A stretch of 64,000 bases of DNA, from NCBI RefSeq assembly GCF_029626225.1, contig NZ_JARUBP010000001.1, positions 5,146,001 to 5,210,000 of the forward strand, written 5' to 3'. Below, one piece after another: positions 17,794 through 25,865 of this stretch. Source of the stretch: Asanoa sp. WMMD1127 (GTDB taxonomy: Bacteria > Actinomycetota > Actinomycetes > Mycobacteriales > Micromonosporaceae). Numbering within the stretch: position 1 is the first letter of the stretch; each line of letters begins with the position of its first letter. The notes under the pieces were generated by a model. The model searched no databases. It was not told the origin of the DNA and saw only the letters and a program-made list of their open reading frames with translations. A program made the translations under genes and the position numbers.

Positions 17794-19171
17794 CGACGAT
17801 CCCTTCGAGCTTTTGCTGGTAGGCGGTGGCCACCTCGTCGACGCTCTTGCCACCGGTCACCTCGGCGGTCGCCTCTTGCAGCGCGACCGACACCTGCGGG
17901 TAGACCGCCAGCGGCGGCCGGTACGCGGTGATCGGGAGCACCTTCTCGGCGACGAAGTTGAGCATCGGGTCGGCCGCGAGCACCTCCTTGTTGACGTCGG
18001 TGCGGGCGGTGATCCGGGTCGCGCCGGCGAGCTCGGCCTTGACCGCCTCCGCCGAGTGCATGAAGGACAACAGCTCCCACGCCTGCGACGGGTACTTGGA
18101 GTTGGGGTTGAGCGTCCGCACGCCGCCGCCGGACATGCTGACGAAGTCCTGGCCGTTGATGCCCGCGCCGGGCTGCTTGGCGGGGATCAGCGCGTAACCG
18201 ACGGTGGCGTCACGATCGCCCATCTTGGCGATGCCGTCCGTGGGGTGCACCACGCTGCGCCAGAAGTAGTCGCCCTCGGCGAGGATGCCGATCTTGCCAG
18301 CGGCGAACTCGGTGAATGACTTGTCCCGACCCTTCGCCTCCTGCTGCAGCTTCGGGTCGCCCAGGCCCCCAGCGTAGATCTTGCTGTAGAGGTCGAGCAT
18401 GTCCTTGACCGGCTGGCCGGCGCCCGCCCACTTGCCGTCCTGGTAGATCTCGCCGCCGGCGCCGGCCAGCATGGGCAGCGCACCCTGCATCGAGGTCGCC
18501 TCGCCCATGGCCGTGCCGGCGTTGAGCTGGATGGGAGTGACGCCTGGTAGCGCCTTGAGTTTGGCGCCGGCGTCAAGGATCTCCTGCCAGCTCTTGGGCT
18601 GCCATTCGGCGGGCAGACCGGCCTGGGCGAACAGCTTCTTGTTGTAGTAGAGGACCCGACCGTCGGTGCCCAGCGGGATGCCGTAGCGCTTGTCCTCGAA
18701 GGTGCCGAGACCCTGCACCGTCTCCGGGATCTGCGACCAGCCCTCCCAGGTGTCCACCTGGTCGCCGGCCACCTCGCCGAGGGGCTTGAGATATCCGGCC
18801 TGTACGAACTCGCCGACCCAGATGCCGTCGACGGCGATCACGTCGGCGCCGCCCTTGGACCGCAGGTCGAGGGCCAGCTTCGTCTTGAACTGCTCGTCAT
18901 CGACGCCGCTGGGCACGAAGGTCACCTTGGCGGTGACACCCTTGGCCTTCTGCGCCTCGACGAACCGCGGGATGACCCATTGCTCGATCCACTCCGCGCC
19001 AGCGGCGTTCTTGCCGCCGGCGATCGCGTTGGCGGAGATGGTGAGCGTGATGTTCTTGGCGTCCTTGCCCGCGGGCTCGGACGAGTCGCCGCACGCCGTC
19101 GTGGTGAGGCCGACGGCGAGGGCGGTGCACGCGGCGAGCACGCGCGTCGCGTGTCTGGGCTTGGCTGACAT
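17768..19171 (-). CDS. Carbohydrate ABC transporter solute-binding lipoprotein
   Basis: Extracytoplasmic sugar receptor of 467 aa. A lipoprotein signal peptide ends at Cys27 (LAVGLTTTACGDS), so the mature protein is lipid anchored. The body shows the bacterial solute-binding protein family 1 layout, with conserved MSGGGVRTLNPNS and FAAGKIGILAEGDYFW. I chose ATG at 19171, which follows an AGGGAAG ribosome site. The 19261 start gives an N-terminus that is not a signal sequence. It is the first gene of the operon, 92 nt downstream of a palindrome shared with the GntR promoter. The ligand is probably a mannose-containing oligosaccharide, inferred from the mannosidase. Confidence 0.93.
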   Translation of the reverse strand: MSAKPRHATRVLAACTALAVGLTTTACGDSSEPAGKDAKNITLTISANAIAGGKNAAGAEWIEQWVIPRFVEAQKAKGVTAKVTFVPSGVDDEQFKTKLALDLRSKGGADVIAVDGIWVGEFVQAGYLKPLGEVAGDQVDTWEGWSQIPETVQGLGTFEDKRYGIPLGTDGRVLYYNKKLFAQAGLPAEWQPKSWQEILDAGAKLKALPGVTPIQLNAGTAMGEATSMQGALPMLAGAGGEIYQDGKWAGAGQPVKDMLDLYSKIYAGGLGDPKLQQEAKGRDKSFTEFAAGKIGILAEGDYFWRSVVHPTDGIAKMGDRDATVGYALIPAKQPGAGINGQDFVSMSGGGVRTLNPNSKYPSQAWELLSFMHSAEAVKAELAGATRITARTDVNKEVLAADPMLNFVAEKVLPITAYRPPLAVYPQVSVALQEATAEVTGGKSVDEVATAYQQKLEGIVGGAGNVAS

Positions 19172-19262
19172 GGGCTGCTTCCCTTCGCAAGGAGAGGCTT
19201 CGAAGAGACTCGCGAATCGCCCGCCGACCGCGCGATGTGCCGCCAGCGGTACAAGCGCCACA

Positions 19263-19273
19263 ATGTCATGACA
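19263..19273. promoter_or_regulatory. Probable GntR operator of the carbohydrate operon
   Basis: ATGTCATGACA, containing the perfect palindrome TGTCATGACA (19264-19273), 92 nt upstream of the solute-binding-protein start. The same 11 bases occur at 20139-20149 in front of the GntR gene. A weaker related element, TGTCATTGAAATGA, lies beside it at 19293-19306. GntR/HutC regulators bind such short palindromes, so repression relieved by a sugar ligand is the likely mode. Confidence 0.75.
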
Positions 19274-19323
19274 GCCTGACGACGTAAATACCTGTCATTG
19301 AAATGATCCGGAAACACGTCGGG

Positions 19324-20061
19324 TCACCGCTCGGCGACGGACACCTCGAGCGAGTACCGGCTGCCGCGGTAGATGTGCGCGCCGTGTTCGACGCAGATGC
19401 CCAGGTCGTCGTATCCGGTGCGGCTCATCGTGAGCACCGGTGCGCCGCGCCGCTCGCCGAGCATCTTCGCCTCCACACCGGTCGCCGCCCGGGCACCGAT
19501 GCGCTGGTGGGCGCCGCGAATCCGGATGCCGCTCGCGCGCAGGATCGTGTAGAGACCGTCGCGCTGCAGTGCGTCGATCGTGAGCTTGACCCGGTCGACA
19601 GGCAGCCAGTTCTCCATCACGGCCAAGGGCTCGCCGTCGGCGAGCCGTAGCCGTCGCAGGTGCTGCACATCCTTGCCGGCGGCGATGCCGAGCGCGACGG
19701 CGATCTCGGCCGGACAGGGCACGGTCGCCAGCTCGAGCACCGACGTGGACGGTCGCTGCCCGCTTCGCAGCAGGTCGTCGTGCAGGCTGGTCAACTCGAC
19801 CGACCGTCGCACCTCGACCCGGACGACCTGGGTGCCGACGCCACGGCGACGGACCATCAGTCCCTTGTCGACGAGGTGTTGGATGGCCTGTCGGACGGTC
19901 GGGCGCGACAGCCCGAGCCGGTCGGCCAGCTGCAACTCGCTGTCGAGCCGGTCACCGGGCGCCAGCTCGCCGCGCCGGATCGCCGCGGCCAGCTGCTCGG
20001 CGACCTGGAAGTAGAGCGGGACCGGGCTGCTCCGGTCGACCGCGATCTCGGGACGGCTCAC
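19324..20061 (-). CDS. GntR family (HutC/UTRA type) transcriptional regulator
   Basis: 245 aa. The N-terminal winged helix includes LYFQVAEQLAAAIRRGELAPG and LADRLGLSRPTVRQAIQHLV (about residues 15-80). The C-terminal UTRA ligand domain includes LRRLRLADGEPLAVMENWLP. GTG at 20061 follows GAGGAGG closely, which fixes the start. The gene lies directly upstream of the carbohydrate operon on the same strand, separated by 152 nt. Identical palindromes before it and before the operon suggest autoregulation and control of the operon by a sugar or sugar phosphate. Confidence 0.93.
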   Translation of the reverse strand: MSRPEIAVDRSSPVPLYFQVAEQLAAAIRRGELAPGDRLDSELQLADRLGLSRPTVRQAIQHLVDKGLMVRRRGVGTQVVRVEVRRSVELTSLHDDLLRSGQRPSTSVLELATVPCPAEIAVALGIAAGKDVQHLRRLRLADGEPLAVMENWLPVDRVKLTIDALQRDGLYTILRASGIRIRGAHQRIGARAATGVEAKMLGERRGAPVLTMSRTGYDDLGICVEHGAHIYRGSRYSLEVSVAER

Positions 20062-20138
20062 GGTACCTCCTCGCTGTGCGCACGCGGGGATCATGTGGGC
20101 GTCACTGTACCTATCCGGTCACCTGACGGTAGGCGCGG

Positions 20139-20149
20139 ATGTCATGACA
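20139..20149. promoter_or_regulatory. Probable GntR autoregulatory operator
   Basis: Second copy of ATGTCATGACA, with the perfect palindrome TGTCATGACA at 20140-20149, 78 nt upstream of the GntR start codon. It is followed by ACATGATGATG, so the TCATG core partly repeats. The rest of 20062-20224 shows nothing else I can name. Confidence 0.72.
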
Positions 20150-20224
20150 ACATGATGATGTACGACTTCGCGGCAAGTACGCGGTCCGCGAGCTACGCGG
20201 GATTCCGTCCGCCTGAGCTCCTTG

Positions 20225-21595
20225 CTAGCTACGGTCCATGTCACGCTCCAGGTCGCCGTTGTAAAGGTCGCGGACGATCGCCCGGACGAGCCGGGGTACG
20301 CCGGTGCGCAAGCTCGCGATGTCGCCGACCAGTCGCCCGAAGCTGGGACTGGCCGCCGCGGTGAACGTGTGCACGTCCCGGAGAAAGGGCGCGTCGCCCG
20401 GGCGCTTCTCGCACAACTGGTAACCCGACCCGACGTAGGGGTAGCCGCTCAGACGGGACGGAGCGGCGGCGGCGGGCGGGTGCCGGTCGTGCCACATCGC
20501 GATGTCGCCGGCGATCCGGCGCAGTTCGACACGCGTATGCGGGTCGTACTGGTAGCCCGTGCCGGCGATGACGAAGTCGAACAGGTGGGAGCCGTCGTCC
20601 GTGTCGACCCGGACCTTCCCACGGCGGACCCGGACGGCCCGCCACGTCGTGCCGACATGGAGGTGAAAGGCGCGATGGACAGTGGCTCGCCGCACCGCCT
20701 CCAGCGGGACACTGGCGCCGCCGCGGTGCGCGCGCGTCCACGTCTCCCAACGGAAATCGTCGGGCCGCAGGTGGTACGCCTCCTCGGCACCGGCGTTCGG
20801 TGGGATGCTGTTCGGCCGCGCGATCACGACGTCCGGCCGTCGGCAGAAGAGACGGACCTCCGCCGCTCCTGCTTCGAGCGCCGTAGCGGCGGCGTCGAAC
20901 GCCGACGAAGCCGCGCCGAGGATGCCGACGGAGGCGCCGGCGAGCCCCGCGAAGTCGATCCGGTCCGCCGTGTGGGCGCGCAGGTGGCGGGGGAGCGTGG
21001 CGAGGGCCGGCGGCACGAACGGCCCACCGGTGCCGTCGACGCCGTTGGCGAGCACCACCTTGCGGACGGTCTCCACCGTCGCCGCTCCGTCGCGGAGGAG
21101 GTGCAGGCGCAGGTGTCCGCGCGCCGGTTCGATGTCGACGAGCCGGGTCCGGTGCCGCACGGCGACACCGACCTGGCCGGTGAACCAGGTCAGGTAGTCG
21201 GCCCAGTCGGTCCGTGCGATCCGGTCAACGGCATGAAAGGCCTCGACGCCGTGCGACGCTTCGTACCACGCGCGGAAGCTGAGCGCCGGGATGCCGATCT
21301 CCGGGCCGGACCGGTCCTTGGGTGTGCGGAGCACCCGCATCCGGGCCGTCGTCCGCCAGCCACCCACCTCGGCCGGGTCGGCCGCGTCCAGCACCGTGAT
21401 GTTGCGGACGCCGGCGCGGCGTAGGGCGAAAGCGATGGTGACGCCGCACTGGCCGCCGCCGACGACGGCGACGTCACGGTCGACACCCGCTGGCTCGACC
21501 CAGTTGGCGGGCTCAGGGCCCAGGAGGCGCAACGCCTCCTGGGCCCTGACGTCGGCCAGCGCCGCTCGGTGCGGGCGCGGCCCGGCGGCGTTCAC
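20225..21595 (-). CDS. FAD/NAD(P)-binding flavoprotein oxidoreductase
   Basis: 456 aa, flavin monooxygenase-like. The FAD-binding site is DVAVVGGGQCGVTIAFALRR (residues 41-60). A second nucleotide site is GILGAASSAFDAA near residue 228. A third motif, VIAGTGYQYDPHTRVEL, resembles the ATG-motif of N-hydroxylating and Baeyer-Villiger flavoenzymes. The start GTG at 21595 overlaps the stop of the 41-aa gene by 4 nt, so it is coupled to it. The substrate is unknown. Candidates are a small amine, an acid or the coupled peptide itself. It is the last gene of the three-gene cassette. Confidence 0.85.
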   Translation of the reverse strand: MNAAGPRPHRAALADVRAQEALRLLGPEPANWVEPAGVDRDVAVVGGGQCGVTIAFALRRAGVRNITVLDAADPAEVGGWRTTARMRVLRTPKDRSGPEIGIPALSFRAWYEASHGVEAFHAVDRIARTDWADYLTWFTGQVGVAVRHRTRLVDIEPARGHLRLHLLRDGAATVETVRKVVLANGVDGTGGPFVPPALATLPRHLRAHTADRIDFAGLAGASVGILGAASSAFDAAATALEAGAAEVRLFCRRPDVVIARPNSIPPNAGAEEAYHLRPDDFRWETWTRAHRGGASVPLEAVRRATVHRAFHLHVGTTWRAVRVRRGKVRVDTDDGSHLFDFVIAGTGYQYDPHTRVELRRIAGDIAMWHDRHPPAAAAPSRLSGYPYVGSGYQLCEKRPGDAPFLRDVHTFTAAASPSFGRLVGDIASLRTGVPRLVRAIVRDLYNGDLERDMDRS

Positions 21596-21717
21596 CGCTC
21601 GGCGAAGGACCAGCAGAAGTCGAACTCCTCGCCGAACTCGACGAATCGGTCGAAGTAGTGGGTCTGGATGAGCTCCGCGAGCTTCTCCGCCGTCATGGTC
21701 GCCTCAGTTGTTGACAT
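21592..21717 (-). CDS. 41-aa peptide between the helical protein and flavoprotein
   Basis: A very short gene with a strong ribosome site (GGAGG, six bases before ATG at 21717). It overlaps the preceding gene by 14 nt and the flavoprotein start by 4 nt, so its translation is clearly intended. The product starts MSTTEATMTAEKLAEL, continues with an acidic aromatic segment and ends EFDFCWSFAER, with one cysteine. It has no signal peptide or membrane helix. It could be a RiPP-like precursor, a small subunit or a carrier. I do not recognise the family. Confidence 0.7.
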   Translation of the reverse strand: MSTTEATMTAEKLAELIQTHYFDRFVEFGEEFDFCWSFAER

Positions 21718-22249
21718 GCCGTTCCTCCAGTTGGGTTTTGTTCCCGGCCGTGTTCCGGCCAAGCTCGTTGATCTCGGGCAGGCTCAGGCCGAGTTCGTCG
21801 CGGAGAAAGGTGCACACCCGCCAGTACTGCGCCCGCTCTTCGGTGAACTCCCCGAATCGGCTGACGTACCGCGGAATCCAGGCGACGAACTCCCGCACGG
21901 CCGCCGTGCGCCCGACCGCTTCGATGTAGGCGGAAAGCTTCAGCGACTCGTGATGGACGAAGGTCCCACCCGGCAGGCTTTCGCACAGCCGCGCATACGA
22001 GCGGGTCTGCACGACCAACGCGTGCCAGATCTCGTCGACCTCCTTGCTCAGCGGGATGAAACACCCACCGAGTTCCGAGGCGATGCTCAGAAACCTCAGG
22101 CATTCCTCGACCTGCACGCCGAGCGCGACCGGTGACCGGTCGGAGAACTCCTCGCGGAGGAGCTCCCACATGCGGGCGCTGATCAGTGAGCTGGTGAGCG
22201 TGTCCTGCGTAACGCGGCCTCCACTGTGCACGGCCACGAGGTTACGCAC
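21704..22249 (-). CDS. GRDP-like helical protein with DEIWH motif
   Basis: 181 aa, mainly helical and soluble. The segment PLSKEVDEIWHALVVQTRSY (residues 67-86), followed by FVHH near 98, resembles the pattern of glycine-rich-domain-like (DUF1399) proteins, where VDxxWHxH is typical; this similarity is by eye only. The conserved histidines and acids may bind a metal. It is the first gene of the cassette. The 279 bp upstream, shared with a divergent membrane-protein gene, must hold its promoter. Function unknown. Confidence 0.72.
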   Translation of the reverse strand: MRNLVAVHSGGRVTQDTLTSSLISARMWELLREEFSDRSPVALGVQVEECLRFLSIASELGGCFIPLSKEVDEIWHALVVQTRSYARLCESLPGGTFVHHESLKLSAYIEAVGRTAAVREFVAWIPRYVSRFGEFTEERAQYWRVCTFLRDELGLSLPEINELGRNTAGNKTQLEERHVNN

Positions 22250-22528
22250 GGGCGCGCCGCCGCCGCTGTCGCCGGCAGGCGTCGCTTCGCGCCGTCGTTT
22301 ACGTCGAGAGGCGACTGTGCGGCGGTGATCCGCGCCGTCGCGCCGCGGCGGAACGCCATCACCGGGCTGATGCGCGGGTGTGGCGATCGTCAGGAGGCGA
22401 CGCCGCGCCCCGTCGAAGGCGACCGGGACCGCGCTTCCGCTCGGCAGACGAGGGAGTCGAGCACCCCTAGCGTTCGAGTCGACCGGACAGCAGCGGCGCA
22501 GGGTCGCCGCGACCTAGTGGAGGACGCA

Positions 22529-23053
22529 ATGTCTCGTACGAGACTGACGACAATCGCGCTCATCGTGTTCGTGTGGGCGTCGATGATGGCATTCGGCGGC
22601 GTCGCCGCCGAAACCGTGATGCTCTATCCCAATATCTTCGGCGATGCGCCCGCGTCGCTGGACCGCGCCCGGGATTTCCTGGTCGACGGCGGCCCGAGCG
22701 ACTACTTCCCGCCGCTCGGTGCCATGACGGTGCTGGCCGCCGCGGCGAGCGTCGTGCTGACGTGGCGGGTGCGCCGCATCCGCTGGTTCGTGGTGGCCGC
22801 GACGGGCGTGTTCGTCGCCTGTGACTTCCTCTTCTCTGTGCTGTTCTTCTGGCCGCGCAACGACATCATGTTCGTCGACCCGCCCGGCACCCACACGGCG
22901 GAGTATCTGCGCCAAGTGGCGGAGGAGTTCGTCGCCGGCCACTCCGTCCGACTCGTCGGTGGCGCGGTGACCTCGGCCCTCGCCTTCACGGCGCTTCTGG
23001 TGTGGGTCCGCGACAACGCCCGGACGCCTGTGGCGGCTGACGCCGTCCCGTGA
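22529..23053 (+). CDS. Four-helix membrane protein (DUF1772-like)
   Basis: 174 aa with four hydrophobic segments. The ATG at 22529 follows GGAGG at good spacing. The open frame extends upstream to 22226 but the extra part is arginine rich and overlaps the regulatory space, so I reject it. The loop between the first two helices (ETVMLYPNIFGDAPASL) and the charge pattern resemble small uncharacterised membrane proteins of the DUF1772 kind, a tentative match. No operon partner is obvious. Confidence 0.75.
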   Translation: MSRTRLTTIALIVFVWASMMAFGGVAAETVMLYPNIFGDAPASLDRARDFLVDGGPSDYFPPLGAMTVLAAAASVVLTWRVRRIRWFVVAATGVFVACDFLFSVLFFWPRNDIMFVDPPGTHTAEYLRQVAEEFVAGHSVRLVGGAVTSALAFTALLVWVRDNARTPVAADAVP

Positions 23054-23135
23054 GCGCACGTGCGGGACCGGGCCGGCGACGCCAGCCCGGTCCCGCAACG
23101 ACTTCTGCTCTACCAGACATTCCAAAAGGGACACC

Positions 23136-23987
23136 GTGACGGCATTTCGCATTCTCCATCTCTCCGACCCGCACCTGACCGGCAGCGGATACGACGAAGA
23201 CGGCGTGGACGCCGCTCGAGCGCTCGACTTGGTGATCGCGGCGGCCCGTGACGTCGACGACCTCGATCTGATCGTGACCACCGGTGACATCGCGGACGAC
23301 GGATCTGTCAAAGGATGCCTGCGGGCGCGCGACGCGATCGGCGCGTTCGCCGGCGAGCGGGGCGTGCCGCACGTCTACACCACCGGAAACCACGACCGCC
23401 GGCCGGCATTCGAGGAGGTGTTCGGCAGTGGTCACCTCGGCGCCGACGGCCGGGATGTCGCCACCGCCCGCGGTCCCGCGGGCGCGTGCGCGGCCGTGAG
23501 TGAGGTCCTGGGCCTGCGGGTCGTCACGCTGGACAGCCTGGTGCCCGGCTCGGGGCACGGACTCCTCGGTGGCGCTCAGCTCCAGTGGTTGGGTGACCTG
23601 CTCTCGACGGACGCGCCGCGCGGGACGATCGTCGCGCTGCATCACCCGCCCATCGCTCTCACCCGGCATCCGCTGTCACACCTGCTGCTGCACGATCCGC
23701 AGCCGTTGGCGGACGCCGTCGCCAACAGCGACGTCCGTGCCATCCTGTGCGGACACCTGCACCACGACCTGGCCGGCGCGCTGGGACCGGTGGCGGTCCA
23801 CGTCGCACCCGGCATTGTCACCCGGGTCGACCTGGCAGGGCCGAGCACCGAGCTGACGGCCGTGCTGGGCCCGCGGGCATCCATTGTGGAGCTGGGCACC
23901 GAGTGGGCTCCGACGACCTGCACCCTGACGGCCCGCGATCCGTGGGCCGGGAGGCTGGTCTACCGCGTCGACGCCACCGCCGTCTGA
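23136..23987 (+). CDS. Calcineurin-like metallophosphoesterase (CpdA/Icc-like)
   Basis: 283 aa. The metal-binding motifs are in order: LHLSDPHLT (DxH, residues 8-16), VTTGDIADDG (GD, near 50), TTGNHDRR (GNHD, near 86), ALHHPPI (near 169) and CGHLHHD (GHxH, near 207). Class III phosphodiesterases such as CpdA hydrolyse cyclic AMP with this set, and the length fits. Substrate may be a cyclic nucleotide or a phospholipid-type diester. GTG at 23136 follows AAGGGA. The next gene converges on it only 8 nt away. Confidence 0.9.
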   Translation: MTAFRILHLSDPHLTGSGYDEDGVDAARALDLVIAAARDVDDLDLIVTTGDIADDGSVKGCLRARDAIGAFAGERGVPHVYTTGNHDRRPAFEEVFGSGHLGADGRDVATARGPAGACAAVSEVLGLRVVTLDSLVPGSGHGLLGGAQLQWLGDLLSTDAPRGTIVALHHPPIALTRHPLSHLLLHDPQPLADAVANSDVRAILCGHLHHDLAGALGPVAVHVAPGIVTRVDLAGPSTELTAVLGPRASIVELGTEWAPTTCTLTARDPWAGRLVYRVDATAV

Positions 23988-23995
23988 GTCGGCCC

Positions 23996-24646
23996 TCACT
24001 CCACCAGGCCGGCGCGATGCGCCAACACGACCAGTTGGGACCGGTCGCGCGCCGCCAGCTTGGTCAGCAGTCGACTCACGTACGTGCGTGCCGTGTCGGG
24101 ACTCAGGAACAGTGCCCGGCCGATCTCCTCATTGGACATGCCGCGGCCGACGTGGGCGAGGATCTCGCGCTCGCGTTCGGTGAGGCCGGCGAGCTCGTGG
24201 TCGCGCGTCCGGCGTGACGGGATACGGGCGAGTTGCGCCATCATCTGCCGGGCGACTGACGGCGTCACGGGCGACTCTCCGGCAGCGGCCGTGCGGACGG
24301 CGGCCCGCAGCGCGTCCGCGTCCATGTCCTTGAGCAGGTAGCCCGTCGCCCCGGCCCGGACGGCGTCCAGGACGTCGTCCTCCTCGTCGAAGGTCGTCAG
24401 GATGAGCACCGGGGTGTCGCGCAAAGTCGGGTCGGCGCGAATGGCCGCCGTGGCGGCGACCCCGTCCATGACCGGCATCTTCAGATCCATGAGGAACAGG
24501 TCGGGACGCAGCGCGCGCCCCTGCGTGAGCGCGTCGCGGCCGTGGATGGCCTCGCCCGCCACCGCGATGTCGTCGGTGTTCTCGATGAGCGCCCGCAATC
24601 CGGCCCGGACGAGTTCCTGGTCGTCGACGATGAGCAGTCGGATCAC
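23996..24646 (-). CDS. NarL/FixJ family response regulator
   Basis: 216 aa. The receiver domain has acidic residues Asp8 and Asp9, the phosphoacceptor Asp54 (LFLMDLKMP) and the conserved lysine in GYLLKD. A LuxR-type helix-turn-helix is at the end (LTEREREILAHVGRGMSNEE). GTG at 24646 overlaps the kinase stop (GTGA), so the pair is cotranslated. An open frame to 24916 is kinase shadow. Target genes are unknown. Confidence 0.93.
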   Translation of the reverse strand: MIRLLIVDDQELVRAGLRALIENTDDIAVAGEAIHGRDALTQGRALRPDLFLMDLKMPVMDGVAATAAIRADPTLRDTPVLILTTFDEEDDVLDAVRAGATGYLLKDMDADALRAAVRTAAAGESPVTPSVARQMMAQLARIPSRRTRDHELAGLTEREREILAHVGRGMSNEEIGRALFLSPDTARTYVSRLLTKLAARDRSQLVVLAHRAGLVE

Positions 24647-25815
24647 GGCAGCGCCTTTCCGGGAAGGGTCGCGTGGACGCGCCAGCCGCCCGGGCCGGCG
24701 TTGACGTCGAAGGAACCACCCAGGTTGGCCACTCGTTCCCGCATTCCGCGGACGCCGTGGCCAGGGGTGAACCGTGGTACCCGCGTGGCGCTGCCGTTGT
24801 CGTCGACCGCGACCTCCACCAGGTTGTCCTTGCGCCGAACCTTGGCTTCGATGCGCGTGGCGTTGGAGTGCCGCATGGTGTTGGTGACCGATTCCTGGAT
24901 GATGCGGTAGACGCACGCCTGGACCTCGGGGCTGGCGACCACATCGTCGTCGACAGCGATCGTCACGTCGTAGCCGGCAGACGCGGGACCGTCGAGCAAG
25001 CGGTGCAGATCCTGGAAAGCGGGGTTGACGGCCGGGTCTCCACTGGAGGAACGCAACAGCGTCACGGTCGAACGCAGCTGGGCCATCGCATCGGAGACCG
25101 CGGATTTCACCCTGTCCAGAGCGGTGGCCTGACCGGCCTCGTCAGCCTCGCGAGCCACGTCGGCGAAGAGCGAGGCGACCGACAACGAATGCCCCATCGA
25201 GTCGTGGAGCTCGCGGGCCAGCGCGATCTGCTTGTCGCGGGCATGAGCAGCGGTGTCCATGGCGGTCTGTCGGCTCACCAGCCGGACGACCTGATCGGTT
25301 CTGCGCGCGAGACTCCGTCTGGCCCGCACGCTGTAGCCGAGCGCGATGACGGCAGCGATCAGCGCGGCGTGGCTGAGGAGTTCGTAACCGAGCACAAACG
25401 ACGCCGACTGGCCGGACACGAGCCGGAACGTGGTCGAGGCGGCCAGCACCACCACGCCGGTGAGCACGGACGCCCGCAGGAAACCGGCTTCGGTCGCCGA
25501 GAACAGCGCCGCGGAGACGGGCAGCGCCACGCCGACGGCCGGATACCCGGCGATGTAGTAGGTGAAGAACCCCAACGCGGTCAGGACGAGCACGATGCGC
25601 GGCATCGTGCGGCGGACCAGCATGAGCGCGCCGAGCCCGACCGCCCACAGGTATGCCAGGAAGTCCGGCGAGCGCGATCCGGCCTCGCCGTAGCGGCTGT
25701 CGAACAGGTCCGCCCACGGATCGGAGTAGACCACGACGGACAGCACCACCGTGACGCCGACGAACAGCCCGATATCGACCATACGGTCGCTCGGTGAACG
25801 CTGGTTCCGCGTCAT
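24643..25815 (-). CDS. DesK/NarX-type sensor histidine kinase
   Basis: 390 aa. The N-terminus has several membrane spans (residues about 15-160). The HisKA_3 dimerisation helix is ALARELHDSMGHSLS, with the phosphorylated histidine near residue 205. The ATPase domain contains QESVTNTMRHSNA and the G-box GHGVRGMRERV. I start at ATG 25815. The 25869 start would add 18 residues over the upstream spacer. The small loops between helices suggest sensing at or in the membrane. Confidence 0.92.
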   Translation of the reverse strand: MTRNQRSPSDRMVDIGLFVGVTVVLSVVVYSDPWADLFDSRYGEAGSRSPDFLAYLWAVGLGALMLVRRTMPRIVLVLTALGFFTYYIAGYPAVGVALPVSAALFSATEAGFLRASVLTGVVVLAASTTFRLVSGQSASFVLGYELLSHAALIAAVIALGYSVRARRSLARRTDQVVRLVSRQTAMDTAAHARDKQIALARELHDSMGHSLSVASLFADVAREADEAGQATALDRVKSAVSDAMAQLRSTVTLLRSSSGDPAVNPAFQDLHRLLDGPASAGYDVTIAVDDDVVASPEVQACVYRIIQESVTNTMRHSNATRIEAKVRRKDNLVEVAVDDNGSATRVPRFTPGHGVRGMRERVANLGGSFDVNAGPGGWRVHATLPGKALP

Positions 25816-25865
25816 GCTCCGATCGTATGCGGGAGTTCCCGCTGGTGACACGCGCATCGGAACCA

